From: Sipunculus nudus
Taxonomy: Eukaryota; Annelida; Sipuncula; Golfingiida; Sipunculidae
Direction: 5' to 3'
Length of the DNA: 64,000 nt
Assembly: GCA_026874595.1 (NCBI GenBank)
Contig: CM049306.1
Location: 78,830,142-78,894,141, forward strand
Shown: piece after piece, positions 45,613-58,669 of the stretch
Layout of the letters: every line of letters begins with the position of its first letter
Numbering within the stretch: the stretch's first letter is position 1
The notes under the pieces: generated by a model
What the model was told of the DNA's origin: nothing
Databases searched by the model: none
What the model saw: the letters and a program-made list of their open reading frames with translations, nothing else
Made by a program: the position numbers and the translations under genes

Positions 45613-46290
45613 ACACATGCAAAATTTCAGGCGGAAAAGTCAAACCACTGCCGAGATATGAGTGATTTTATCCCACAGCAGACAAACAGATGGACACTGT
45701 GCAAAAATGATTGCAGGTGGCGCCACCAGTTTCTTGTATGATAAAGAGCTATATGAGATCCAAACACATGCAAAACTTCAGGAAGATAAGTCAAACCAGT
45801 CCGGAGATATTAGCATGGATGTCTGCAGCATGACCGTGAATGAAGGCAGTGCCACCTGTCATAAAATCAAGAAAACTGACCAGGATTTAAATGCATGCCA
45901 AATTTCAGGTGTATAAGTCAAACCACTGCCGAGATATGAGTGATTTTAACCCAAGTCAAATAAATTGATGGACGCTGTGCAAAAATGGTTGCAGGTGGCG
46001 CCACCAGTTTCTTGTATGATAAATGGCTATGTGAGATCTTAACACATGCAAATTTTCAGGAAGGTACATCAACCAGTCCGGAGATATGTGCATGGATGTC
46101 TGCAGCATGAACGTGAATGTAGGTGGCACCACATGTCATAAAATTAAGAAAGCTATCCTGGATGTATACGCATGCCGAATTTAAGGCGAATTAGTCAAAC
46201 CACTGCAAAGATATGGGTGATTTTAACCCATGGCAGATGAACAGATGGACACTGTGCAAACATGGTTGCAGGTGGTGTAACCATTTTTAT
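45613..46290 (+). repeat. Tandem array, ~280-bp units with GGTGGCGCCACC
   Basis: Units start near 45613, 45893 and 46169 with CATGCAAAATTTCAGGCG-like sequence, then CCACTGCCGAGATATGAGTG, AGATGGACACTGTGCAAA and AGGTGGCGCCACCAGTTTC. A fragment left of the TIR element (44170-44269) belongs to the same array and was split by that insertion. Confidence 0.8.
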
Positions 46291-46379
46291 ATATGTTATT
46301 AAGCTATCCAAGGGCTACATTTTTACAAAATTTTTTTCCTGAACCCCGTCAACCACATACTATCCATTATTTGGTGGAT

Positions 46380-46790
46380 ACAATAAAAGTCATAGTGACT
46401 TAATTTCAGGATTCAAAGGAGACTTGCCAAGGACCTCCCCGAGTGTCATATTAAACGGTTCTAGATCTGACAGTAAATTTTTGTGGCCTGCCTGACTGTC
46501 TGGGTGTTCCTTATCATGTTTAGGCCATTTGCTCACAGAATATCGGTCATCATTATCTAATTTCAGATTTCCAAGAAAATTAGCCCAGAATCTACCTCAA
46601 TGTTGCATTAGAAGATTTTAGGCCTTAGGGATACAATTTCAGCCCACTGACTATCAAGGTGCTAAAATCATGTATTTGTGTCCTATAGCTCACAGGATAT
46701 AGGTCCTGGTCACCTAATTTCTTGTTTCCTAGAACAATTATCCAGGACCTCCCTGAATATCACATTTGAAGATTCTAGGCCATGGCAGAA
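46380..46790 (+). repeat. Tandem copies of the 145-bp unit
   Basis: Three units repeat TAATTTCAGGATTCAAAGGA-type, GGACCTCCC, GATTCTAGGCC and AATCATGT blocks, matching 32590-33030. No coding potential. Confidence 0.55.
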
Positions 46791-48808
46791 AACCTTTGGC
46801 AGAAATGGCAGAAATAGTATCTAGACTGAATTTCAACAGGGTTTGGTGAGCAATACCCAGCCGGGTAAACCAGGTAATACTGAGGCTGGGCAAGAAGTCT
46901 TAAAACCAACATTTGAGTTTTATGGGCAATATAATTTTGATTTTTCTGAAAACTGTTTGTGTTTATCTATAAATTATTCAAAAGTGTGAAGTAGTGTAAT
47001 ATAGCATACACTGTCATATCACAGATTATTATCACTGTTTACATGTGACTGAATAGTAAAGAATCAAGTCAATAATTGTGCATAAAAGTGAATTTAGATA
47101 AAAAGTGTCATCAATTCTCCGTTTCAGATTTCTTTATTAAAGCCCTATGGAAAAGATCAACTTGCAAGCCTATTTTGACCCAGTTAGTGTGTCTTACTTT
47201 AATTTACATTGTTGTCCCATTCAGGATGGATAATAAGATAAGGTGACATAGCAGATGCACTGTATCAATGCTGCCAAATGATCCCCTTCACATCCACCAC
47301 TTAACTCTCTTGTATAGATCTGCATCTAGACATTTGCTAACAACTAAAAGAGCACAAGTCCTTCTTAAGCCAGGCCATTAATACTGGTAACAATAGAGGT
47401 TGTGGTGTGCACTGTACAAGCTCAGTGGCCTAATTACTTGTGCCCAGTGCATATACTAATGCATCAAGGCTACAGCCAGGCTCAGATACTCTGCAGCATT
47501 TGGTTGAGTGACCTCACATGACATCACTTTCTGTGATGTATATATCTGTATATCGTCGCCTTGGCTATTGGATATCAGACAGTAAGTGGTGCATCAACAT
47601 TAAAATAAAATGATAGCCAGTATCCAGTTTTGACAGCCAGCAGCCACTTCTATATCACTTTGTGTGAAATAATTTCAACCAAAATTGGATTTACTTAAAA
47701 CAGTCATGAGAGAACAATAATATTTCTTCAAATTATTTTTGGTAGGCCTTAAATGACTGGAGAGTCTGGAGTATATAACATTCCTCTTGTCCATTGTTAC
47801 ATCCACTCTCCTATCCCCAGGAGTTTACACAGCATTTAACACCTGAAACCAAACCTGGCAGAAACCAATGCCTTGTGTGTAACACCCATAATGACCAACC
47901 TGTTGATGTTTACATTCTAACATTTTTTTATAGCCTGAATATAACAAAATAGATTTGACTGTGTTATTCAAATCAGTTATTTCTTCTACTTTCTTAGACC
48001 TGCGTAGGTCCCTATAATTTTGTCAGACTGATCTTACATATATAAATCCCAAGTAAAAGCAACCCCTATACTGTTACACTGTTGACCCTATGTCCAGCTG
48101 CACTACTGATGCCATGACCAGTTGCAGTAATTACAATTATCACTACAGGTGGCATCATGATTCTCATGTAGTCCTCACCCCTTAGTGATAGGGGGGCCCC
48201 TGGAGAAAGAAAGTAAACTATTTGCGACCCACAGAAGGAGACAATACATAAATTATAAAATGATCACTAAACATTAATAAACGTGATGTACATGACTGAA
48301 GTTTCTAAAAGACAGGCAGCATAGAAAACCTCTTACTGCCATAATGGGCAAGCAGAAAGTTGGAAACTGCGGAATACTGCAACTGAAATATAATTTATTA
48401 CAAACATTTAGATGACACTTTTTAATTGGTTTTACAGTTTTGGTATTTTTTGTCATTGACAATGACGTGGCGTAAAACATCAAGAAAAATAAGCCAAAGA
48501 AGTGATGCTAATTTTTTACTGCATATTTCTAACGTTTAGTTATAAAATACTGTTAACTATAATTTATATTAGAATACAGTAGAAGGCTATTAGGCATTTA
48601 AGCCACATTTTTTCAAAAAGAAAATGTTAATTCATTTCATGTTTTAGGTGATCTATGTATGTTTATGGTGAACCTACATTTGTTGTTTTTGTCAATAATG
48701 TCACACACACGTCACATATAAAAAATTAGTCAAGAAATGATGCTAATTTTTCTTATACAAATTATAAAATGAAAAAAAATATTAATTAATATATTATTTA
48801 TACTACTA
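46791..48808. other. Intergenic; no gene seen
   Basis: Unique-looking AT-rich DNA between the 145-bp repeats and the TIR element at 48809. No convincing frame or splice chain. Confidence 0.4.
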
Positions 48809-50310
48809 GAGTAAGGGGGGGTTATATCGGACACTTTTGGCTTCGTCGACTCACTGTTCCGTGACTAATCAAAACAACGCCGGTTTCCGGATATCATTTC
48901 AAACCTCACGAACAGGAGATCTTTTTAAGACTAAACACGCAGAGGTCAAGCGCCCTCTAGAACAAAAAATATACATGAGACGCCGCGGAGGTTCACCTGG
49001 GTAATATCGGACACCAGCCGGGTAATCTCGGACACCGGGCTAAACGGCGATACCTTGCGCAGGGGTTGACAGTTATACCATGGAAAACTGACGTTGACAG
49101 CTGGCACAGATGCAATAACAAGCACAAAACGTATGGTATTATGGGAAAACATTGTTAAATCTTTCATTTGATCACTTTTTCTACAAATGGTAACTCGTGG
49201 ATGCGCCATGTTTGCAGGTTTCTTCCATGGACCTTACTCCGAGATCGTGACTGGCAAAGTGCCAGATGGTTCGTCACAGAAAGGCTGTTTTCACAGATCG
49301 CGGAAATTTGCAAACTAAAATGTTTTAAGTTGTTTTTTGTATAAAATATCGATAAATACTAACACCCTTAATTAAATGCCAACATAATATGTGTATTTTT
49401 CCAGTATATAATCAATCCTACCTTTATATCTGATAATTCTAAAATACATTGAAGACTTCTGTTACGGTATGAGTCTGATGCATGCAAAATGCCAGAACTT
49501 ATAGTTTTACCCTATATGAATATAAAGTGATCATTTAAATGCAAAAATGCAAATAAACATTATTATATACAAAAATAATAGTATATAAGTATATCATTTT
49601 AATATTTGTAATTTTTTTAGTAAACTGTTCAGTTATAAAAGTTGCATCCAAGCAACTATAAATGCTGATATACATAGCAAATATGTGACATTATGACCTT
49701 GTGTACTATGAACTTATATACAGCCGTTTTGCTATAAAAATAACTCCAAATATCATAACAATTAATCATCTTTGCTTAAGCAGCAATGTGCTGTGTTTAT
49801 CTCCTCAAAGAGCCCCTTATAATGATTGCCAGTTTCCATGGTGCCGAGTGTCCGATATTACCCGGGTTCCTTTTTGGCCACCCGGAAAATATCGGACACT
49901 TGACAATTTAAAAGAAATATTAAAATATCTTTGTTTTAAGTCAAGCAAAATGCTACATATGAAAAATAAACAGTCTGACTGTGATATAAACTGATCAACA
50001 GGTCGTAACATCACTTCTGACTGTCAAAACCTGACCTAGTTTTGGGGTCACGTCGATCACGTGTGTCGTGCCTGAACTTTTCAGGACGGCTGAGTCCGGT
50101 CATTGGTTCCGTGGAAGCCTTGTTAAACCAATAAAATATGACCTTTTATTTAATTATGGCTGTATTTAACGGAAGTTGTAAACAAAACAACTCATACACT
50201 TTAATTTGTCGCATGTTGTCGGTCGGGATTACCGAAAATGATCGATTCCTGAGGATTTTTAGGCAAGTGTCCGATATAACCCGGGTGTTCGATATTTGCC
50301 GGGTTTACTC
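48809..50310. mobile_element. 1.5-kb TIR element with TA flanks and CGGACAC motifs
   Basis: The ends are GAGTAA...TTACTC flanked by TA. The terminal inverted repeat continues imperfectly for about 28 bp into ATATCGGACAC. That motif or its inverse recurs near 48824, 49004, 49024, 49850, 49890, 50270 and 50285, clustered towards both ends. No transposase frame is visible, so it is probably a non-autonomous Tc1/mariner-like element. Confidence 0.75.
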
Positions 50311-52436
50311 TACTATAGTCCATTTCATCCCCTCATGTCCACCTGTTTTTTGCTATGAAAATTTTTATTAGTTACATTTCAAGGGAAACAATTATAGTGT
50401 AGAGCAGAGGATTAAAGAACCTAATTTTCAACAAGGTAAATAAATACCTACCTTACACCTTATTTAAGAAACAGAATTATTGTAAAATATGAGAAATCAG
50501 TCTACATTTTACAACATATCAGACCCATTTATGGCGGTCAAGGTCATTGGTCACATGCAAAAACAGCCTCAACTGACAGCTGTTGATTGGATGATCTCAT
50601 GTAAACACTCTAAAAAATATAACCAGCTAAAACAAAGATGGCTACTTATGGAGGGAAACATCATATCTGCCAGATCATGGTGAACAGATTAAATGTTGTG
50701 AAAAATAAACGGTGGATTTATTGTAAAATTCTTAATTGCCATATTAGGTTGTCACTTCCATATGTTAGTTTATTGGAAATTAATGAAAAATATAAACATT
50801 TAAGAAAATTATCAACAAAAAACAGGTGGACAGCATGTGGTGAAACGGACTATAGTTAGGGTATATTAGGCATTGAATCCTCATTATTTAAAAACGAAAA
50901 TGTGGGCTCAGTTACTGTTTCCCCCTGAAGTTTAGCCCCGTAAATGCACCTATACCGAAATTACAGCTGGTAAGACTTTAACTGATGTGTTGCATTTGTA
51001 ACATTTCTGGGCGTCTACAGTTCAGTTACTTCTCAGATGTCCCCATTATCGCTCACATCTTTAACCGTTCACAACATGTGGTAACTGCTTTGGAATTATT
51101 GTCCCAAACTTACAACATTGAAAGTAAAAGCTAGAATACAAACCAAAAGCAGGCCGCTGTATGGTAAAGTTTGTACCTTCTTTCTTCTTAATCTGGCATT
51201 GGAAAACACAGCTGGAATGTCCGACAGTAAGCCCTGCCCCTTCTACGGGAAACAAGCTGCAAGTAAACAGAGGAACCAACCCACATAGAGCGCCACCTTG
51301 TGGACATATGGATGATCATTTATTCCCTCTGACCCTCACAGGTTTGATCAGGGCTGTTGGTCTTGAAGGCATGAATGCCATGATATATCGATCTGTTCTG
51401 TCTCACCTTTTTAAAACTGATTAATGAATAAAGACGCTTTTTATAATAATAGTATAAACTGTCTGACATTCCAAATATACAACAATTAACCGACATAGTG
51501 TAACAAATCGAGTTCCTTGGTTTTACTTGATCTGGTCTCCTTATTCTGGAGCTTTGATGGTTTTGGCAATTGGTACCTATATAATATTTTGGCGCCAGGA
51601 ACGTGGTGACTGTTCAGTGCCTATAATTATATATGCGCACACATCTAATAAACACCAACACCCAGGACCGTAAGCTGTAAGCTGCAAAATAAACGCGGAT
51701 TGGGGCCCCCCGGGGGGGGGGGGGGGGGCTGCAGATACATTCTGCAGGGGTCGGGGTCCCATACACACGGTTTGGAATTTTTTAGGTCTATCATTTATTC
51801 GATCTGCTGATGGACTGCACATTAGGTCTATATATTTTGGAGAATTATATGAACTAAACTGTATACATGGAACGTGTAAAGAAAGTAAGAAATTAGTTAA
51901 TTTAACACCGTTTCTTTAACAATAAAAATATTTCTTTATTATATACAATTCAAGTGTAATTTATAAGAATTTAAAGCAATTAATAAATATGCCCCTTGTA
52001 AAGTGCAAATTTACATGATGTCAATTTCGTTTCATTCTACTTGAACTCTTCCTTGCACATAGGCCTACATAATATTATGTGTGTGTGTGTGGGGGGGATT
52101 TATATTAGACGTCATGCTTGTTTCTTGGCACGAAATGTGACATTGCACAATAAACGCACCTCGCGGGAGCTTGTTTGATAAATTTAAATAGGATCATATA
52201 ACACAGTTGACGGTCTTCATATAATTACCTTATCTGTGGATGTTGAAATATACCAGTCATCTGACCCTAAGTCTAATTGATGTTTAAGTTCCAATGCATG
52301 TATCAGTCAATGCTGGCTGCCAGACATCCATGTATGAGGTGTTATGTAATTCTCAAGATACAAGATGTACGTATACATACAGCTGTCACCTCTGCATGGA
52401 TATCGAATTCACCCACGACTAATCAAGGCCATATAC
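50311..52436. other. Intergenic; no gene seen
   Basis: Contains homopolymer G/C around 51707-51730 and a short GT repeat at 52079. The frame 51161-51424 lacks any motif or codon pattern that would support it. Confidence 0.4.
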
Positions 52437-53462
52437 AGTAAAACCTCGTTGTGTCGAAGTCGAAGGGACCGGTGAATTTACTTCGACACATCCGGAGTTC
52501 GAGATAACCGATATTCATTATATTCAAACATCTTTAGCCTTAATATATATCAATAAATACTGCACATGTATACAGGGCCTAGTTATTTATAGTTCTTACA
52601 AATGTTTGCGTGAAAGAACAACACATATTTTATAATAAATTTATTTATTAATAAAAAAAAGCACAAGTATCACCAAAAATAGGATCAGGAAAATCAGGAA
52701 AGTGAAATGGGAGCACATACAGGTATGAAAGCACAAAAATCATCAAATGCAATGTGTGTCTTGGTCTGGCCACCACGTTCCACCTGGACCAGCGCTTCGT
52801 ACTTTTGCTTAATGGATTTCATATCAGACTTGAGCTACGCTCCCGAGGCAGCGGAAATCTTGCGCTTATAAAGAAGCAACTGATATAGGAAGTAGCCCTA
52901 TAGGTAAAGCGCTGTGTAAAGAGCGTAACTTGAGCATGCCGCGACAAAATAGCAATTAAAACAGGACACGAACAATATAAAAGTGAAGCAGTAAAGCAGT
53001 ATATATAACGTACCCTATATATATGGTACAAATAAAAGTCAGTCTGAAAGATCTCAGCTTTCTCCCCTTATATAGAGATCTGTATATGTGTATCCAAGAC
53101 ACATCAAAGGTAAGGATTCCATTATGTTTTTTTTATTTTTTTTTAATAAGTTCTCACTTCGAATTATGGCTTTGTTGGCGAAACAAGAAAGGCCTGATCA
53201 TGAGTAAGTAATTGGCCAAACAGGTACACAACGGGCCAGGTGTGTAAACCATCGCGCTTGATTAGTAAGATCCTTGCCTGTTATTAAATATATGTAACTG
53301 GTCGACACGGCCGTGGGTATGATAAATGGAGCATGCACAACTGTCATCCAAACATTCAAGCGATAGAAATACAAGCTGGGGACCAGCAAAACACTTCGAC
53401 ACATCAGGTTTTTCGACACATCCGAGTTCGACACTAAAGGAGTGAAGTTAGTAAGGTTTTAA
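52437..53462. mobile_element. Tigger/pogo-like transposon relic
   Basis: The left end reads CAGTAAAACCTCGTTGTGTC and the right end, inverted, CAGTTAAAACCTTACTAAC. Both are followed by CTTCGACACATCCGA-type subterminal repeats. CAGT-A-AACCTCG termini are characteristic of pogo/Tigger elements. The right boundary lacks a clean TA, so it is approximate. A minus-strand transposase fragment lies within. Confidence 0.7.
52697..52822 (-). pseudogene. Fragment of pogo/Tigger-type transposase
   Basis: The frame from the ATG at 52822 reads MKSIKQKYEALVQVERGGQT, then KTHIAFDDFCAFIP. This resembles the N-terminal helix-turn-helix of CENP-B/Jerky/Tigger proteins (K-Q-K-Y-E-x-x-x-x-V-E-x-G-G-x-T-K-T-x-I-A). 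It soon runs into a stop and lacks the DDE catalytic part, so it is dead. Confidence 0.6.
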
Positions 53463-53511
53463 CTGTTTTTTGCAGGGACTCCACATTCAACTTCGATACA
53501 TGCGGGAATTC

Positions 53512-53515
<4 letters not shown>

Positions 53516-53585
<70 letters not shown>

Positions 53586-53586
53586 G
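53516..53586. repeat. (TA)n array
   Basis: About 70 bp of TA, immediately followed by a short inverted repeat: GGAAAGGGTATACAC near 53586 and GTGTATACCCTTTCC near 53636. Flanks the Tigger relic. Confidence 0.97.
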
Positions 53587-53681
53587 GAAAGGGTATACAC
53601 AGAAAAGTGGTTTACTGCAGAGAACCATTTTTTTGTGTATACCCTTTCCATCTGTAAAACAATGATCCAGCATGGCCATTC

Positions 53682-53720
<39 letters not shown>
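53682..53720. repeat. (TA)n array
   Basis: About 38 bp of TA, 100 bp after the previous array. Confidence 0.9.
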
Positions 53721-53722
<2 letters not shown>

Positions 53723-53879
53723 TAGATACTGTACCATGCAGTTTTACGGACCCGCTGCCAGAAATAGCCCTGTCCAGAATTTAAAAAACAAAACAAAACG
53801 AGATTTTCTGGAAAAATATGAACAAGTATAAAATAAAGTTATACCTTTAAAAATGTATAGAATGGCCCCACAACTGAAA

Positions 53880-53884
<5 letters not shown>

Positions 53885-53946
<62 letters not shown>

Positions 53947-53975
53947 TATGTAGTTATAGTTATAGTTATAGTTAT
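53885..53975. repeat. (TA)n array followed by (GTTATA)n
   Basis: About 65 bp of TA, then four units of GTTATA (53953-53976). Confidence 0.95.
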
Positions 53976-54062
53976 AGCTGTGGCAGCACGCTAATTTATG
54001 TGGAACATCAGTTATCTATAATAGTTTTCTTCATTTTACAAGCCGGTTTCATTTATTTATAA

Positions 54063-56001
54063 ATATGTGTGTATGTGTATATCTGTAATCATGGACACGT
54101 GGTTCCGATATCATTCCCTGGTTGCAAAGAATCTATATAGTCATGTGACTACTTCTGATGGTTTCAACATTTATAAATTTTGTTTATTATATATGTACAA
54201 TATTTAAACTATGCCCTGAGTTCAAGCTACTGTTAGTTGTAAACAACATTTATATATTGTTTACAGCTATCTCGTTTCATGTGTGAATATAAAGTGGTAT
54301 CGACTATATTGACTAAATTATCCCCTCTAAAATTACGACACCTATAGAAAATGAAAGGCGGGATGTAGGATACAGACATGGTGTTTTATTAGTATACACA
54401 CACACACACATATTTACACGTCTATACCAGTTATGGCACCCAGCGTGGGATTTACCTTTATGTAGTCATTTTCAGCCGGTTTCCTGCATGCATATACTGT
54501 ATAACCACAGTCCTTTCACGGAGAGGCACCCGAGCTCATTAGACAGGGACCATCTGTTACGCGTGTCACACACCAGATATATACCAACTCTCACATGCCA
54601 TAAGCCTACGTGGATTACCACTGTTAACACAATATATATTTGCACATTTATATTTCTGCAATAGATCTACTCCGGAACTGTCCACTAATGAGGGCCATCT
54701 GGCAGGTTAAGCCTGCTGGTGGTACAACAGTGCTTGCTCCAGCACTCCCTGGTCATATTATATAGCATTTACCCTGTTGATGAAAGTCAGCTACTTTCTG
54801 TGTAATCGCCTCTTTTTACACTATTATTTAAACAGAATGAGTGAAAGAATTCCTGGATTATCTGTAAGCAGATGAATTGCCTCTGTTTATTGGAAAACGG
54901 CCTGTTATTTAAAAAGGCCTATGACTTGTGTTTTAATGGCTAGTGTACCCTAAGCTACAAACCATGTCTCCATGTCTTGGCTCAACCATGTTGAAATCTC
55001 TTTAAAATTACAATTTATATTTTAAATCTGCCAATCAGGTTGATTTAAAGCAGATATATCTTCAACCTCAAGGTGAGGTCTTAAACCTCAGAGTGAGAGG
55101 AGCCAAAACATTAGGAACCACCCCACCAGAAACTGAGTTACAATCGAATATTATATACATATGAAATATATAATACATTTGATTTGTCTGTGTTGTGTCT
55201 ACTTGGTGCCATCATATGACCCTAAGTAATCACCGGTGTATAATCTTAATTAATTTTTTGGTCAATGTCAGTCAGTAGGAAATGGAACTTAGCTGTTTTA
55301 TAAATGTTGAAATCTTCAGTAAATGTTAAATTTATTTTTCACTATGACTTGATCAAAATATTTATATAACTTCATTATGTGAACTATTCTTTTTCATCTT
55401 AATTTATGCTTATGGCTGATCTTATTCTCTTAATATGTTGACTGTTTGCAATTCTTTTACAACAAGTCGTTAAGGATCCAGTGTAAAAAGCTCAATAGGT
55501 GTTAGGCAATTAAAAGTCATTATGTTTGAAAGATGTAATTGATATTTTTCAAAATTCTGTCATTAATCCAAATTATTCCCTAATTGATTATAATAGTTAA
55601 AAATTAGGCATGATATACACTGTCTTTGTCTTGTTTACATTCATGAGGTGATAAGCACATGTATCCAGTCTGACCTATTTCTCCTGTGATATCAATTTTG
55701 GATTTTATTAAATCTCACGGCTTCTATGTGTGGCTTCAGAAGTTGCCTATGTTATCCATCTGGCAGCATTTAATTCTAATTATTCATGGTCATTTACAGA
55801 TAAATCTAAGTGATAGGGGCCCTAGATTATACACACAGCCCTATGTCCAGCCTACTGCTGTGGGTCAAAGCCTCTGGTCACTAGAGACTGTTTGTACCAC
55901 CTGCAGGCCTGTGGTCAGCTTGCAGTGAGTTCCGGATAAGGTCTATTATGTTAATGACTTGGAAAGAGTCAGTTTTATTAAGCACAGAAATATTTTTTTA
56001 A

Positions 56002-56003
<2 letters not shown>
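54063..56003. other. Intergenic; no gene seen
   Basis: A short (AC)n at 54395. The frame 55686-55928 has no support. Confidence 0.4.

Positions 56004-56057
<54 letters not shown>
56004..56057. repeat. (TA)n array
   Basis: About 53 bp of uninterrupted TA. Confidence 0.97.
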
Positions 56058-56063
<6 letters not shown>

Positions 56064-56426
56064 CCAAACCACTTCAGTATTAGAGAGGCAGCGCGTGCAT
56101 CGAACCAGATCGAGTGACGATCCCATAAAAATGACACGCCGTGGTGCCAACATGCTAGCACAGGCCACGAGTTAGGTTATCTTACATGGGATAATGAATA
56201 TATTCACACTTATCTGATTTGCTGTGGTATCTTTGGACATGAGAAAGCCCAAAGCAATTTAACCAGCTTCAGTAATACAAAGCTAAGACCAATTAACGTT
56301 TCCATCATTCCACATATTGTACTGAAATTTGACAGAAAATTTGACAGAAGCTTCAACTATTTTATAAAATATATATCCTATCACAGAATAACGGATTTTC
56401 CTTGTTATAATGATTTAATGAATAAA

Positions 56427-56429
<3 letters not shown>

Positions 56430-56501
<72 letters not shown>
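56430..56501. repeat. (TA)n array
   Basis: About 72 bp of uninterrupted TA, followed by AAACAAGAGAAG. Confidence 0.97.
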
Positions 56502-56507
<6 letters not shown>

Positions 56508-56769
56508 AGAGAAGTCCTTTGATCATATTGGTTTTGGCATCCCCTTAAGATAAATAATGCTTTTACATAGTGTTGTAAATAATTGATTATGTATTTAACA
56601 TGTACTTATTATTCCTATAAATATCAACATCGTTGATTGTATCATATATATTGCACATGATGTACGTTGTAATGTGTATGATAAACATAATTATATGTAA
56701 ACATAACGAATCTTTTTTATGTCTACTAGTAACGTGCGCAGCAGTGTTGTGGGGGGAGAGCTGGTTACA

Positions 56770-57263
56770 AACGGTCTAATGAATATGCAATTAGATTCCA
56801 AATATGGTATAACGTTACAGTCGCACTGCTCATGCGCAGTGGGTCATGTTTACAGGCACCTTCATGAATGATGGAGAAAACTCCCGTTGTCTCAACTTGT
56901 TATGGTGATTTTTTAAATGACTGGAATCCACTAATAAGAAGTTGATACATACACTGTCAGATGCAACGATAGGAGATCCGCATGCCTATATAGTCACTAT
57001 ATCTTTACTTCCGCCAGGTGCGGCGACATTATATTCCCTCATCGGTCGATTATCTTAATTGTTACTCATCCGGAATCAAATCTCTGGGATTTTGTAATCC
57101 CTCTCAAGCCAATTTTAAAATTAATTATGTAATATGTATACATATATATATGGATGAGTTCATGACGTCAATGGTCAACCCTATACTAAGCATTACAGTT
57201 CGTCCAATTACTCGTTTTTGCTTATACCGTCTGAAGTGTCTTAATTGCATGGCCTGTGGATGA
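56770..57263 (+). pseudogene. Decayed copy of sHSP promoter and 5' end
   Basis: Positions 56770-56890 closely match 60682-60800, including AATATGCGCAG-like stretches, TCCAAATATGGTAT and the 4-unit heat-shock element. A second matching block (TTATCTTAA) follows at the same spacing, about 185 bp from that element in both copies. An ATGACGT start occurs at 57162, where the sHSP start would fall, but the frame stops after 33 codons and resembles the sHSP only weakly. I read this as the remnant of a tandem duplication. Confidence 0.65.
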
Positions 57264-58038
57264 TGAAACTTAACAGACCTCTAAGCCTGGGTCCAATTCA
57301 GTACCACAAGGCTTACATTTTTTAATGCTGGCAACCAGGCTTGTGGTGTTTTATGTAATAGGAAGTATCCAGTATTGACAAAGAATAAAAAATTATCTCG
57401 AGATCTCTACATAATATCTCAAAATAAAACATAAAAAATAGATTTGTAGATATTTTTTTTTTTCTGTGTCCTAAATCAGCCACCATAATTTAAGACTCAT
57501 TAGGCTGCATTAAAGTGTTAAAACCTTGCAACTCAAACCTCAGCCCGCATCCAACAGAAGGCGTGACCAAACATTATTCAGATCGATGTCCATCAGCAGG
57601 GCTGCGGCGGCTGTGTCATCACCATCTGTTAATGAACGTCTGATACCTGTTAAATTCTGTCAATTTAACCCTTTCCTTATATAAACAAGTTTTTGTTTTT
57701 GCTCTTTCCTGAAGTCTCAAATTTTATTTTCTTTAAGTCGTCATCTGCATGACAATAGGGGGAGGGGGCTCAATAATATTTCAGTTATGTATCTCATAAA
57801 GAGACAATTTAGGATTTTACCAAGTGTCAATCGTATCATTGCATTTACATAAATGTGAGCACTTTTTTAATCAAAGTATCCCAAAAATAATAAAAGTGCT
57901 GTAGTCATGGCGCCTGGGATTAAGCCGATATAGCCCGTTTCAGCTGAATTCCCACATGATTTACTCACAGTTGCACTCATAGATGCACAAGAGCTATTGT
58001 AATGATGCATGGAACTCTGTGATGCATTAGTTATATAC

Positions 58039-58039
<1 letters not shown>

Positions 58040-58087
<48 letters not shown>
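58040..58087. repeat. (TA)n array
   Basis: About 48 bp of TA. Just to its right, a block containing GTCTACAGAATACACACTGT is duplicated (about 58160-58250 and 58268-58400). Confidence 0.95.
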
Positions 58088-58091
<4 letters not shown>

Positions 58092-58644
58092 TCGGAATAC
58101 TGATATTATTATAGAATGACTACATAAATGTCAGCATGCCAGCATTGACCGAGACGTCCGAGAGTCTATACAGAATACACACTGTGCATGATATGATGGC
58201 GAAACCTGCATTTGATGTAAAGGGCCAGAAAATAGGGTATGGTTGCATTATACGGAGCTCAAATTATAATGCGACCGAGAGTCTACAGAATACACACTGT
58301 GCATGATATGGTGGAACCTGCATTTGATGTTATAAATATATATATAAGGGCCAGAAAATTTGTTTAAGTTGCATTATACGGAGCTCACATTATAATGCGT
58401 CCAGAAAGTAAACAAGTGACGTTTATTTACTACTGCATATTTGTAAATTATAAAATAGTATTACATGTATACATATATTATTTATACCAATATATAGTCG
58501 AGGCCTTTTAGGCGTTTAACCCATATATTTTAGCTTAGAAGCAAGAAAAATAAATCAAGAAATATTGCTTATTTTTTCCATATAACTACATAGGCTACGG
58601 AATAGTTTTGAAAGTGGGGGGGCGCACTTTTGGTAAATAGGCCG

Positions 58645-58669
58645 ATATATATATATATATATATATATG
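58645..58669. repeat. Short (TA)n array
   Basis: About 24 bp of TA between G-rich stretches (GGGGGGCGCAC at 58617 and GGGTGTGGGAGGGGG at 58738). Confidence 0.9.

Noticed and set aside
51161-51424. Plus-strand 87-residue frame with a hydrophobic start
   Set aside because: It overlaps an equally long opposite-strand frame; no signal peptide cleavage pattern, domain or splice chain.
53434-54062. Frames reading YIYIYI on both strands near the TA arrays
   Set aside because: They are translations of (TA)n and have no coding meaning; the same holds at 55946, 59362 and 63305.
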